The translations under genes were made by a program, and so were the position numbers. This document shows positions 22,120 to 33,959 of a DNA stretch of 64,000 nucleotides, one piece after another (position 1 is the stretch's first letter; each line of letters begins with the position of its first letter). Source of the stretch: Diphasiastrum complanatum (Eukaryota; Streptophyta; Lycopodiopsida; Lycopodiales; Lycopodiaceae); assembly GCA_029204225.1 (NCBI GenBank), contig CM055095.1, positions 30,753,538 to 30,817,537 of the forward strand, given 5' to 3'. Under the pieces are notes generated by a model, which did no database searches, was not told where the DNA came from, and saw only the letters and a list, made by a program, of their open reading frames with translations.

Positions 22120-23697
22120 GTGATAAAGAGACATGTAGAGCTGGTAGGGCGGACATCTGCACGTAGTTATCAACATAACATGATATTACATCATCATCGC
22201 TTGAATCTATAGCATTTTCTTGCCCCCATTACCAAAGCAAATGGTATGTAGAGGGAGTCCATCGCGATTAGGCAGGCAACCCATCACATTTGTGGTATGG
22301 TGCTGTGCATTACCATCTACTAACTTCAACTAGCGCGCTATTGGAAGTGCAATTATTATACCATTTAATTTCCGCTGGCCAGCGGCCATTAATACTACTC
22401 AAACGAGTATGGAAATCGTGCATATACTAGCGCTTATCCAACAACGACCTGTTCGCTGTCCACAATGACCTCATATCAAAGAGAAAGATGAATATCAATC
22501 TGCTTATTCTTTTTCGAAATGCACTTGAGGTAGCGCCCAGTCATGATTGCTTCAGTGTGCTTTCCAAAAAAAGAAAACTATATCTATCCATGATTATCAC
22601 AGCATAAGTAAGAATGCTCTCATCCATATTGTCCTAGCAAGTAAAACTGCTCATTTGCAAGCGATTATTAAGCAAAATAGATAGCTTTCATACCCCAGCT
22701 TGTAGTATCCTTCACGTGAATAATATTCCAATCGATTTCACAGGTATCCAATCGATTTTACAGGTATCCTCTCATCCAAGAAGCAACGACAAGTTCCCAC
22801 CAAAGGTTTTTTTTTTTTTTTTACTTTTCTTACGAGGGTCATACTTCCAAGTTTAATAAAACAAGGCTTTAGCGTTGGCATGGTATCGTAAGGGAACAAA
22901 GTGTAGATGCTCTTGTCCAACATTGTCAAGATTCTTTCTGTTGAGTACAATCATTTAGGTCTTAAAACATCTTGATGTTCATCTTTCTCACACTTTTCAT
23001 AGTACACATCTTAGGAGAACAAACCTGCAAAAGGCCATGTAGTGATGAATCATATGCGCCAAGGAAATAGGTTAATGATCACCTATCTAGTTGAGTTTAC
23101 TTTTTGGGATCTAATTGATAGTTACTTTGTAGTAGCATCATTATATGTACAACATGTACATAATGCATCTAGATTCAGGCATAGTCAAGGTTCCAAGGTC
23201 AACAATGAAGCCATTTGGAATCGAACCCCAACATTTATGGACATACTAACAACTTTTATCCAACTAAAAAGACGATCGTGTTAAATAAGTGTTTTTCAAA
23301 AGAACACTATATTTAAGATTGTGAATGCTTGTCAATTGAAGTTCTACAACGAAGTGCCCTTTTTTTTAATGCATAGTTACTCAACTAGTAGTTATACATA
23401 ACATATATATAAGCCTGGCAACGCAATGTGTCAACGCCAAGTGAGGAGGAATCTCCTAAGATGTCACTAAAAAGCGGTTGGGGTTGGGATTCTAGCCTAC
23501 CCCTTGCCGGTCACACTCAACAACTCCACCCATACACCATGCTTGCTTTCCATCTTTCCATGAGCTATATGACAAAGAAATGGAATATTGTGGACCATGA
23601 GCTCTAGGACAAAGAAGTTGGAATATCTAGGATGCTGCTGAAATAAAGCAAGAACCAGCATAGCCAGACAATTGCTAGTAATTAACAAGCATATTGA
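22120..23697. other. Gene-poor region upstream of the MES gene
   Basis: I find no convincing gene, RNA or known repeat. Frames at 22738-22950 (-) and 23042-23284 (+) are short and lack recognisable motifs. There is an 18-base T run near 22807. The last part may hold distal promoter sequence for the MES gene. Confidence 0.45.
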
Positions 23698-23698
23698 G

Positions 23699-23731
<33 letters not shown>

Positions 23732-23775
23732 GTATATATATATATATATATCTCTCTCACAAACACACACAAACA
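23698..23775. repeat. Compound CT/TA/CA microsatellite
   Basis: Runs of CT, then TA, then CT, then ACAA/CA follow one another here, 85-160 bp before the MES start codon. A TTTATAAT at 23807-23814, 47 bp before the ATG, is a possible TATA box for that gene. Confidence 0.8.
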
Positions 23776-23860
23776 CACAAACAAACTTATCAATAGCGTG
23801 AGCTGATTTATAATCAGTACATCTCCCTCGTGAAAGAACTCTACATTCCTTCATATTGTG

Positions 23861-24647
23861 ATGAGTCTAGAATCAGATATGGAAGGCAAGAGGCACCATT
23901 TTGTGCTAGTGCATGGTGCCAATCATGGAGCCTGGTGTTGGTACAAGACGATCGATCTGCTGGAGAAGGCTGGGCACAAAGCTACGGCCATTGATCTTGC
24001 GGCAAGCGGTCTGAATCCTGTCCATGTCACAAGCATCACTTCTTTGGAGCAGTATAATCAACCTCTCCTCGATCTCTTGGCTTCTCTAGAAGCTTCAGAA
24101 AAGGTAGGATACTTCCAAAGCCAGTCAGGCGCAATGCTATCATAATCTTATTTCTTAATACAAAACAAGGGTGGTCACAATTGACATACTTGACACATCT
24201 CACAGGTTGTACTGGTGGGGCACAGTGCGGGTGGACTTAACCTGATTGATGCAGTAGGACGATTCCCAAGTAAGATAGCAGTTGCAGTTCATGTCTCCGC
24301 CCTTATGTTCTTTGGTGGAATTACGAGCGAAGACACGCAATTGGTAAGTGATAACCACAGTTTTATTGGTTGCCTGACCTTCCATTTGAAAATCGAGCAT
24401 TGGTTGAATGATAAAATTTCAAAAAATTTCCGCTTGTAAATGCTGCGGCATTGCTGCCTAAACGGATGATCGTTATTTTCTGTAAAATTTGGGCGTCTAC
24501 AGTTACTCGAAAATTCTGAAATCACGTACGAGACGGTTTTCGCGAACGATCCCGAGAATCCACCAGCTGGGATGACGATACCAGAGGAATATGTACGCAA
24601 GCTTTACTACAATCTCTCTCCATCGCAGGTCTCTCTCTCTCTCTCTC

Positions 24648-24680
<33 letters not shown>

Positions 24681-25144
24681 ATTACTAGGCAGTGACGAGG
24701 GGACACACAACTCTCTATCTGATGGATTATCTCTTTCAGTGGTAATATTGGAATAAGGAGAACCTTTGATCTTTGTTTTTCACACTCAGAGACACACACA
24801 CACTCATATGCACAGTTCAGTTCCTCTTTACTAAGTTCTAACACGGACTGGTGATGATGATGAGGCAGGATATTGTGCTGAGTGGACTCCTGAGGAGGCC
24901 ATGTCCTTTCTGCATCCTGGGGGCTGAGATCAAGCATCCAGAGGAGGTTCTAGAGTCTGTTCCCAGAGTCTTTGTGAAGCTGGAGCAAGACAAAGTCATA
25001 AGAGCCTCTGTGCAAGATCATATCATCAGCAGACATCCCCCTGCCCAGGTTTTGAGCTTGGACACAGATCACAGTCCTTTCTTCTCTGCACCCCGGCAGC
25101 TTCATGACTTGCTTTTACAAATTGCCCACACCTACAATTCCTGA
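23861..25144 (+). CDS. MES: Methylesterase (SABP2/MES family, alpha/beta hydrolase), four exons
   Basis: Exons 23861-24103, 24206-24343, 24503-24628 and 24869-25144 all have GT..AG introns in phase 0 and give 260 residues, the normal length for the family. LVHGANHGAWCW (about 16-27) forms the oxyanion region. GHSAGG places the nucleophile at Ser88, LEQDK the acid at Asp210, and DTDHSPFF the base at His237, matching the usual triad positions. MES proteins are cytosolic and hydrolyse methyl esters of hormones such as salicylate, jasmonate or IAA; the substrate cannot be told from sequence. GHSAGG replaces the commoner GHSLGG. No stop or frameshift is seen, unlike every neighbour, so it is likely functional. 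The next in-frame ATG at 23879 is an alternative start. Confidence 0.92.
24629..24676 (+). repeat. TC and CA microsatellites in MES intron 3
   Basis: A (TC)n run followed by (CA)n begins right at the donor site of intron 3. Length changes here could affect splicing, since the donor is immediately followed by the pyrimidine-rich repeat. Confidence 0.8.
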
Positions 25145-25246
25145 GAACGCTTGCTCCTACTTCCTGTCTCAGAATATTGTGGTGCAGCTACAGCAGCTAC
25201 ATCTGAGATTGAAAGCAGTGATGATCATGCAGCTTCGTTAATCACA

Positions 25247-25856
25247 TCAAGCATGAGCAACATTACTGTCAACTTTTCCTAATTTTGAAACCTTATTGTG
25301 CAAAATTTGACATGGAATTCTATTGATATATGCTATTTGTTTACATAACTGCCCACTCACAGCTACTGCTTTAACATAAAACAACGCAACATCTGGTAGT
25401 TCGTCATCCACTTCACTATTTACTGGTGCTGATTTGATTCTTGAAACATGGTCAACAAGATAATGTTGTTTGCCTTTTCGAACCACAACTAGAAAATCAA
25501 ATTCGGTCAATAGTAGTAGGCAACTTGCAATACATGCCGTGTTGCACGTCTTGTTCACCAAATAAAGTAACGGCTGGTGATCGGTATAGAATGCAAAATG
25601 CGTCGCCATTAGATAATGTCAAAATTTCTTAACAGAAAAAACTATGGCCAACGCTTCTCATTCTGTTGTCGAATAATTCTTCTCAGGATTTGTAAGTTGT
25701 CGACTTGTAGATCTAATATGATAGGGTAGTCCTTCTTGTATTCGTCTGGCTGCGTCAAAACTGATCCAATAGCATATTTTGATGCATCAGTATGAACATG
25801 AAACTCTATTGTCCAATTTGGAGCTCGTAAAATTGTAGTGCCTCTTTCCTATCCAA
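25247..25856 (-). pseudogene. pol: Gypsy RT/RNase H remnant
   Basis: From 25856 down: FHVHTDASKYAIGSVLTQPD (start of the gypsy RNase H), then, with a frame change near 25610, FYTDHQPLLYLVNKT, LLLLTEFDFLVVVRKGKQH and VDHVSRI. This is the Ty3/gypsy RNase H with the D..E..D core region. Nothing of RT proper, integrase or LTRs is recognised around it, so it is an isolated fragment just 3' of the MES gene. Confidence 0.85.
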
Positions 25857-26715
25857 GCCTCAACTCTAGATCCAAGCACACAAGAGGTTAGTTGTCACGC
25901 AGAGGTTCGTTCCCATGAGAGCGATAACAAATTCCAAAATCTAGCATGTGTATACTAACACTAAGATCCATTAACACTAAGCATTAACACTAGATCCATT
26001 AACACTAATCCACAATGATAAAAACTTGCCATTCTCTCTCCTCTTCTCTTTCACAAAAAGCATAAGAACATTTGATCCCAATAAACATCAAATCCAACAA
26101 TTAGCAAATACAAAGAAAACATGAGAGATGGAGGAAGAGAGATAGAGAGCAATGACATTCGTAATCCATTCCATAAGAGGGCCAAGCTGTCTATATTGAA
26201 ATGAAAAGAGAACATGTACAATGAATCAAATTAACCACTATATATAGTGGATTGAGAGTCTGGGTGCCTCAATTCCTATTGGCTAATTCTAACCTAAGTA
26301 TTAAAAAAGTGGAGGGAACCCATTCATTAATTGGAGGAACTCAATTTGAAAATGAATTTTGGTGAGAACTACTAGTTTATTCACTAACTTGACTTTTAGG
26401 CCTGCGACATTAGAAGTCCCGCAACAAGGCCTAAAGTCCTTTTAGTAACTTGTAACTAATCAATTATCTATGTGATCATCGGGTTGGACTTACACATGTA
26501 GGGTGCCTCTCACTTACTAACTAGGGATAGGATTGCCTCGATATCCGCAAACCTGGCAAACATTGTGGCCTATGTGCGAAGGGAACAAACCGCAACACAG
26601 TCGCAAGCTACCGCAAGGAAACGCCAAGTCAATGATTGCAATCTACCTATGACTTTATCGATGACGCAACTTCGTGACTCCTCTTCACGCTCTCAAAGCG
26701 GAGCTTAAACCTGAC
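25857..26715. other. Spacer without recognisable gene
   Basis: A short phrase, ATCCATTAACACTAA, is repeated around 25970-26010. No coding frame is convincing. The region may be an old LTR. Confidence 0.4.
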
Positions 26716-27384
26716 TGATGTACGATCTGTATAGATGTCGTTGTACATTGTTTCACGACCAACTACATAGTTTAATGTAAGCTAATCTTGTATTTAGTTA
26801 AACGATTCTTGTAACTACAAGAACAATGTGTATAAATACATCTCCAGCTCTCATTTAGCGAAGGATGCAAAGAGTGGAAGATCTACAATCTATTTGTTGC
26901 TCATGTTTCTGATCATCTGTGTCCAACATAGATGTTTGTGTGTTGTGTTTGTTTGCACTCTTGTCAAGCTCGTTCACTCACTCCGACAGATCACATACGT
27001 CTCTGACTCCTAAGAATCTGATCAGAGAACGGATTTCTCTGACGCTTGAGGAACAAGCCTAATCATTCTGCACCATTATTCTTTAATTTGTTTTGAACTC
27101 TCACATTAATTTGATTGACAATAACTCCATACTCTCTAGTGATTGTGCTCGTGATTTATCTGAATATGCATTTATTTTTATGATCTTGTAGTGAACGTAG
27201 GAGCTGTGATCTCGTTTGGCATTTGCGATCCAAAATTATTCTTGATGGCAATCAATAGCAGCCCATTTTAGGGAGAGTTGTTCTGCACTATCTCTCTCTC
27301 CTACTTCGTTCTATGTATGTCAGTTGGTAACAGAGCATTTTTATCAGAGCTTGCATTTATCTAGTCGTATTCCTCCCTCCAACA
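26716..27384 (+). repeat. 5' LTR of copia I (about 670 bp)
   Basis: The right end CCAACA at 27384 is fixed by the primer-binding site that follows. A TATAAATA lies at 26831-26838. The left end (a TG at 26716 or 26719) is a guess from the usual distance to the TATA box, because no second LTR copy was found. Confidence 0.55.
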
Positions 27385-27387
27385 GAT

Positions 27388-27399
27388 TGGTATCAGAGC
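27388..27399 (+). other. Copia I primer-binding site
   Basis: TGGTATCAGAGC, the initiator tRNA-Met complement, lies three bases after the LTR end. Confidence 0.9.
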
Positions 27400-27450
27400 G
27401 CAGCTCACTAAGCTGAGAGGTTACTTTGTTTAGATTACTATCAGTTCAGA

Positions 27451-28125
27451 ATGTCTCTCACTGATAACTCGTCTTATTCATCATCTAGTGAAGTTAGAAT
27501 CATTAATAGATTCAATGGATCTAACTTCTACCTCTGAAAACTAAAACTTCGGATGATGCTTATAGATAGAGACCTTTGGGATGTCGTAGATGGGTCTGAC
27601 CCGAGACCAGACGACGACGATGATTATGACCTAGTAAAGACATGGAAGATCAAGGATTAGAAGGCCTTAGCATCAATCACGTTGAATCTGGCCAACTCCC
27701 AGGTTTCCCATGTTACCACATGCAAGTTTTCTAAGGAAGCATTAGATTTGCTAACAAATCTCTATGAGACTCAAGATGTAACCATGCGGTTACACATTAG
27801 AAGGAATTCATTTACTCTATGTTCTATTTAGGATGATGACCTTGCTTTCTTCTTTACCAAAGTCATGTGAGCACTTTGTTGTGATGATCTCCACTCAACT
27901 TGACCTGACTCTTCTAAAGGTCATTGGTCACCGTCTTCAAGAATTGATTTAGAGAAAGACCCGTGATCTATCTGTCAAAGACAAGTCCTTGGCCTTATAC
28001 ACCAAGCAAAAGAACAACTACAAGGGCAAGAATCAAGCAAAGAAGTAAAAACAACAACAGCTGAACTCCACCAATGCAGCAAAATTTAAAGAGCATATTT
28101 CTGATGACAACAAACCATCTCAACT
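27451..28125 (+). pseudogene. gag: Copia I gag
   Basis: An ATG at 27451 is followed by RFNGSNFYL, a stop where Trp is normal, KLRMMLIDRDLWDVVDGSD and SKEALDLLTNLYE, the usual copia gag landmarks. Further stops are present (for example near 27660 and 27830). A Lys/Gln-rich end (TKQKNNYKGKN) stands where the zinc knuckle should be; no CCHC is seen. Confidence 0.75.
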
Positions 28126-28438
28126 GTTAATGGCTTTCCATAGTAACAACAAAGACTACGATTGCTGGTATTTGGACAGTGGTGCTACCCAACATAGGAC
28201 TCCCCGAAGGGAGTGGTTTATTGAAAATGAAGCTTACACTAGAGAACAACTCATCTACCTCGGAGACTCAAGCACCATTCGCATAGAAGGCAAAGGGACA
28301 ATAAAGATTATGTTCAAGAACACTCTTTTTATCTCTATTAAGAATGTTCTTCATGTACCTCAGCTATCTAAGAACTTGTTATCAATTTCTAAGATAATTG
28401 ATGCAGCATACACTGTCATTTTCACGTTTGAACAATAA
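28126..28438 (+). pseudogene. pol: Copia I protease
   Basis: CWYLDSGATQHRTPRREWF carries the DSG catalytic triad of copia retropepsin. It is followed by IEGKGTIKI and NVLHVPQLSKNLLSISK, the usual end of the domain. A shift near 28430 separates it from the integrase. Confidence 0.85.
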
Positions 28439-28979
28439 TGTAAACTCCTTTGACAAAGATACTACTCCGAGTACCTGCACTAGAGTCAAAAATTTATATG
28501 TACTATTTGAATCAGTTGCATTAACTAGTACTTCAAATGATGATGTAAACAATCAGGCTTTATTGTGGCATGGTCGATTTGGCCATGTGAATACAAGATC
28601 ACTTTCTTACATGTGCTGTAATAACTTAGTTGATGAATTGTATTTCCCTCTTTCATTAGATAAAAAATCTTTTTTCTGTGAATCTTGCATTTATGGCAAA
28701 CACTCTAGAAGTAGATTTCCCAGAACACATTCCAAGACAAAACATGTATTAGATCTTGTACATAGCAATCTTTGTGGTCCAATGCCAACTCCATCCTTAG
28801 GAGATGAAATTTATTTCATCAAGTTCATAAATGATTACTCTAGATGGTGTACAGTCATGTTCATTAAGCATAAACCAAAAGCCTTTGAATGCTTCAAAAA
28901 AAAAACGGATGGGAATGGAGAGTGTTCTCTTTATGTTACTACAGGTATTATTGGTCCTTCTATGATGGATAGATCATGA
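28439..28979 (+). pseudogene. pol: Copia I integrase, truncated
   Basis: LLWHGRFGHVNTRSLSYM and CESCIYGKHSRSRF form an intact HHCC zinc module. LVHSNLCGPM and FINDYSRWCTVMF begin the core; the first catalytic Asp is replaced by Asn (HSNLCGP). Similarity stops near 28920, after an A-rich run, and the rest of the element is missing. Confidence 0.82.
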
Positions 28980-29249
28980 GGAGAGAAGGAGTATTAAGTG
29001 ACAATTTGTAGTCCCTATGCTAATTTGTGGGAAGTTATGACAACATCAACTCAACAATAGTGGGTCAACATTTCTTTATCAGAATTTGTCTCAATACTTG
29101 ATTGTCTTGGAGTATTGTAATCTGAATTAATATTCTATAGTCTAAAAGTGCTTGCTGAAAAAGGCTGTATGTATTTTTTAGATTGGTCTTTCCTTTCAGA
29201 TCATAGAATTAATTCTCAAGGAATATTCCATCTCTATTGAATATTTTTT
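28980..29249. other. Short junction sequence between copia I and copia J
   Basis: No motif is recognised. The two truncated copia elements face each other across this stretch. Confidence 0.35.
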
Positions 29250-29982
29250 GAGTCATTTGAGTAATTGGACTAAACAACTTGTCTACTTCATAATCTAAAG
29301 CATAGCCTATGAAAATTGTTTAAATACCGATCAAGTTCATCAGCTTCTTTCTAAACACAATAGGAACTTGGGAGAAAGCAATACATCTAAAGACTTTGAA
29401 ATTTTTAACAAAGGGTTTTCATCCAGTCTAGACATCGTGAGATGTTTTATCACCTAATGCTTTGGTGACGCATCTATTTTGAATGAATGCTACGATAGCT
29501 ATCGCTTCTATCCAAAACTGTTTAGGGAGTGAAGCATGAGCATCATACGTTTTGCACTCTTTATGAAAGTTCTATTTTTTTTCTCTTGGCAGTCCCATTT
29601 GATTGGGGGGACTAACTTGTATTAAATTGTTGTTATATTCCTTGTGCCTTGTAATAGTCTCAAAATTCATTGGAAGTGAATTCGTCTCCTCCATCAGTTT
29701 GAAGAGCTTTGATCTTTCTAGAAGTTTAGTTTTCTAGCAGTTGAATTATTTGAAGAACTTAAAAACTTCAGATTCTTTTTGCAAAAGACAAGTGACTGTT
29801 GTTCAAGAATGATCATCAATAAAAGTTAGAAATCTTGTCTCCCCCCCTTCCATAGAGGAAGTCCACATAGGCCCACAAATGCTAGCATGTACAAGATCTA
29901 ATAAATATGTGGTATAAGATTTGTTCTTGAATGCTTGTCTATTATGCAACCTTCACACTCCTTACTATCAAATATTTTCATA
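29250..29982 (-). pseudogene. pol: Copia J integrase fragment
   Basis: From 29960 down: ECEGCIIDKHSR (CxxC of the zinc module), LDLVHASICGPMW, KIKALQTDGGDEFTSNEF, then SLPKQFWIEAIAIVAFIQNR and FKVFRCIAFSQV. This is a copia integrase with several stops. It is cut on its upstream side by the LTR of copia C at 29983. Confidence 0.8.
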
Positions 29983-31260
29983 TGTGCTGGAAAGAGGGGT
30001 GAATTGAAAGATAACTCGAAAAGAAACGAATACGAAAAGAAACGAACACGAAAAGAAGCGAACTCGAATGGAAAATATTCGTGCGTAGCAGAATTTTCTC
30101 TCTTTCCTCAAGCATAACTATGCCTATCAGTTTCGAACAGAACAATAGTGATAGAAATCATGTTCGATCTGATTACGTAGCCAAACATTAAGCATCAAAA
30201 TATCAAACAAATAATTTGTCGCGAACGGCTAGACAATTATTAGCCGCGAATTATTCGTGAAGAGCTAGACTAATAATCAGTCGCAAATTAGTCGTGAAAA
30301 GCAAGACTAAATATTTGTCGCGAACAGCTAGACTAATAATAATTCGCGAAGAGCAGACAGCCAGATTAAGTAATTAGAAAGCCAGACAAAACGTAGAAAA
30401 GCATTGCAATATTGACACAAATCTGAACGCAAAACAACAGTGCTGTAATCATATTAAGTATAACAAAATATACAGGTCAATAATGCAGGTGAGCACAAAA
30501 CAATAGCAGGCATAACCGTGTGCTTCACAAAGCTAATCACACAATCTGTAAAGGTGATGAACCTATTAGTGACAATACATTTGGAAGAAAAGAATCAATG
30601 TGCGAAAGCATCTACGATGTCTATCTCTGATTATCAGTGATGTTTCGTTCTCTCTTATGTTCTATTCTGATGTCGTTCTGATACGGTTCTAATGCTCTTT
30701 TTGTGAATACGCAGATGGTATTCAATATATACATAATTTTACAGGTGTGCAGATGAATAAGGTACAAAAGTGGTTGTGTTGTCTATGGGAAATCATGGGT
30801 GGCTGCTGTCGTTGTCAAATCTGACTGCACAGTACATGGGATTGTGTGAGGAGGCCGCGACATCGGCCTTCGCTAAAATTAACGTTGATGAAAATGCAAA
30901 AAATGTGACACTCTGACTAATGTCTTAAAATTGATTTACAGGGTACCTTCGCTTTTCTGTAAGGGCACATTTGTAGGACACCCTTGGCATTTGTAGGGTA
31001 GTGTCGCCTTTTTCGCCGGTCATAAATCACGTGTAAAAACACAGTGTCACCTTTTTTGCCTGTCATAAATCATGTATAAAAACACAGTGTCGCCTTTTTT
31101 GCCTGTGGAAATTTACTTGTAATTATGCAGACAGCCGCATTTTTTGCCTGTCTTATTTTACATGTAAATATGCAGATTGTGCGACAACACAAGTAAAATA
31201 TAGCAGCATGAATGGAGGTAGATTGACATAGGATCTAGGAGAGTAAAGGAGATAAATCCA
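29983..31260 (-). repeat. 3' LTR of copia C (about 1278 bp)
   Basis: The element-strand start TGGATTTATC (31260) follows a seven-G polypurine tract at 31264-31270, and the end CCAGCACA is at 29983. The inner half aligns with 58262-58887 (LTR of copia D). The start of the LTR contains a tandem array with a period near 58 bp (about 31014-31190) built on ACAGTGTCNCCTTTTTTGCC. Low-complexity GAAACGAA runs lie near the other end. Confidence 0.82.
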
Positions 31261-31269
31261 ATACCCCCC

Positions 31270-32326
31270 CTTAATCTGGATCCGTGAATGCCTTGATTTT
31301 CAGACTAAGCAATCCACAAAACTTGTTGTGTGCATTAACACTTAATGCCTTTGTAAATATATTTGCAACCATGTCCTGTGTTCTATAGTACGTTAAGCTT
31401 ACCTCCTTGTTGAGAACCATGTCCCTGATGTAGTGATATCGGATTTCAATGTGCTTATTCCTAGAGTGAAATCTAGGGTTGGCCGATAAGGCAATAGCAC
31501 TCTAATTATCACAAAATATGATTGTAGGGCTATACTGATACAAATTAATATCTGAAAGTAAATTTCTCAACCAAAACGCTTCTTTAATAGATTGAGAAGC
31601 AGCTATATATTCTGCTTCTGTAGATGAAAGAGCCATAGAGGTTTCCTTATGATTGTTCCATGAGATAGGACCATCGTTGAAGAAGAATGTAAATCCAGAT
31701 GTGGACTTACGTTTGTCTACATCTCCTCCCCAGCTTGCACCAGAATATCCACTGAGCTGATGAAGATTGTCATTGCTGACTTCTCCATAGCAGATGCACT
31801 GGTCCATGGTAGCTCGAATATACCTCATGACTCTTATGAGAGCCTTCCAATGAGTAATGCCAGGATTAGCCATATATTGGCTGAGTGAGCTTACTGCAAA
31901 AGAGATGTCAGGTCTTGTACAGACCATTGCGTACATGAGAGATCCAAGTATCAATCGATAAGGATACTCTCTCATCTGCTCCTCTTCCTGCTTGGTCTGG
32001 GGACATTGGTCCTTTGACAAACGCATGCATGGATCCATCGGTGAGTGAGATAACTTACAGCTCATTAGATTGTATCTGTGAAGAATATTGTGAAGATATC
32101 TTTGTTGAGTGATATAGATCAGTCGTCTCGCTCTATCTCTATGGATCTGAATGCCTAGACAGAAGTGAGCTTCACCTAGATCAGTCATGTCGAACTCAGA
32201 AAACAGCATCTGTTTAGACTCCCTTGACCAAATTGGTATTGTTGTTGAAAAATAATGTATCATCCATGTATAAGGGGATGATAATGAAGGATTGCTGCAC
32301 CGACTTGGAATAAACATTGCAATCAA
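31270..32326 (-). pseudogene. pol: Copia C RNase H
   Basis: From 32220 down: SEFDMTDLGEAHFCLGIQI, RLILGSLMYAMVCTRPDIS, HWKALIRVMRYI, GASWGGDVDKRKSTSGF, ALSSTEAEYIAAS and IIFCDN, then a stop at about 31500, then HSRNKHIEIRYHYIRD and FTKALS. The domain is complete apart from that stop and a frameshift near 32235. YMDD of RT is visible in the shifted frame near 32255. Confidence 0.9.
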
Positions 32327-32880
32327 TGGTGTTTGGTTGGAAACCTTGTTCGATGAGGAATGTGTTGATCCTTTGAAATCAAGCTCTGGCTGACTATTTC
32401 AAGCCGTAAAGTGCCTTATGGAGTTAACAGACATGATTCTTCATACCTTTAGAACATATCCTTCAGACTGGATTATGTAGATATCTTCTTGTATAACTAG
32501 TTGTTTGCACATCAAGTTGATGCACTTCAAGATCGACAGCTACAACATATGATAGGAGGGCTTGGATCGATGAATTCTTGATGATTGGACTGAAAGTCTC
32601 ACTATAGTCAATGTTGGGGATCTGAGTGAATCCTCATGCTACCAGTTTTGCCTTCCTTCGATCAGTCTCTCTATTGGCATTGTACTTGATCTTAGAGATC
32701 CATTTGCAATCAATAATATTGTAGCCAATAGGAGCTTCGACTAGTGACCACGTCTGGTTCTTGATCAGAGAGGAATACTCTCTGTCCCTGGCTTCTCTCC
32801 AGAGATCAGAGTCTGGTTGGCTAAGTGCCTCTTCGACTATTGTCGGTTCCTGTATCAAGAGACATGTAGACTCAGGAGTA
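32327..32880 (-). pseudogene. pol: Copia C reverse transcriptase
   Basis: The start of the domain reads EALSQPDSDLWREARDREY, NQTWSLVEAPIGYN and KWISKIKYNA (32858-32640). The middle part (32630-32330) is spread over three frames with several stops. This RT belongs to the same family as the D copy at 55680-58033, which ends just where this one begins. Confidence 0.8.
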
Positions 32881-33062
32881 TACCTTGTGGACTATGTGCA
32901 CACTCAGCTTGACCTTCTGGGAGAAATCGACTAATGAATCACTCTTGAGACTTGTTGCTGGGTAGTAGCAATGTCTTCATCTGATTCGCTGTCAAATAGT
33001 GGATCGACAATGGACACGCTTGAGTCTGAAGCTCGGAATAGAAGTACTGAGTGCTTGAGTAG
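32881..33062 (-). other. Copia C linker with integrase deletion
   Basis: This short stretch aligns with the integrase-RT linker of copia D near 55700-55860. It then jumps to sequence matching D at about 56845, so roughly 980 bp covering the integrase have been lost in C. Confidence 0.6.
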
Positions 33063-33957
33063 AGATAGAAAAACAATGATTTAATCTATACAAGTATCTC
33101 TTTCCGAGTGCTAGGATCTTGCCTGTCCTATCAACTACTTTGTACTAATCGCATTAGAATTATACTTTAAGTCCTAGATCTGCGATTTTGCTTACAGAGA
33201 GCATATTTGTAGATAAATTGGATACATATAGGACTTTAGAAAGTAGCTTAGATTGATAATTTGCAAAGTTCAATCTCACAATACCTTCACCTTTGACAAA
33301 TTGTGTGCTATTATCGCCAAGTGAACATATATGTTGGTACTGTAGGGTGTATAGGACTTGAAACAGCCAATGAAGCTGGTCATATGCTGAGTGACACCAG
33401 AATCTAGGAACCAATAACTGTCGTTGGATGCTCCTTGATGGCTGGTCATGAAGGCATAAATGTTCCGTTTCTTGAATGGGCTGTGGAGATTCTGCAGCTA
33501 CATTGCCACTTGATTCGACTATCCATTGTTGTTGTTCTTTGCTTGTGATATCCGGCAGTCTTGAATCTCGTGGTTGTTTCTCTTACAGTATTTGCAGAAC
33601 AACTTCTTCTTTGTCTACGGATTCGACTGTTCTTTTTGTTGCGATGGTTTCTGGTCTTGCTTTGATTGCTTCGAGCCTTTCTTCTTCTTCGGCGTAGTAG
33701 TGCTCTTGTTGGTGTATAAAGCGTGAGAATCACTTGAGGAACTAGAGGCCTCGTTCCTCCGCGTGTCTTCTTGCAACAACATTGTAATGACTCTTGAAAG
33801 AGTCAGCTCTGGATGTGTCATGATGATCATCACCCAGCTGTCGTATGAGCTTGGCAAGCTTGTAAGCAATTGCATCACTGCGTCTTGATCAAATATGACT
33901 GATCCGACAGTGGCCATTTGCTTCAGCAGCTTCTTAAATTGGTTGATGTGATTCTAC
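33063..33957 (-). pseudogene. gag-pol: Copia C gag end and protease, truncated
   Basis: From 33957 down: QMATVGSVIFDQDAVMQLL, SSYDSWVMI, LSRVITMLLQED; a Lys-rich region; a knuckle remnant in another frame; and the protease with its later part LSTNMLSVSKIADLGLKVEF. The DSG triad lies in a shifted frame near 33400 (WFLDSGVTQH-like). Sequence stops matching copia at about 33958, where unrelated sequence of the Ptta-type gene begins. Confidence 0.78.
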
Positions 33958-33959
33958 AG

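Noticed and set aside
24503-24937. 144-codon minus frame over MES exons 3-4
   Set aside because: Antisense to a well-supported plus-strand gene; part of it is CA/TC microsatellite.
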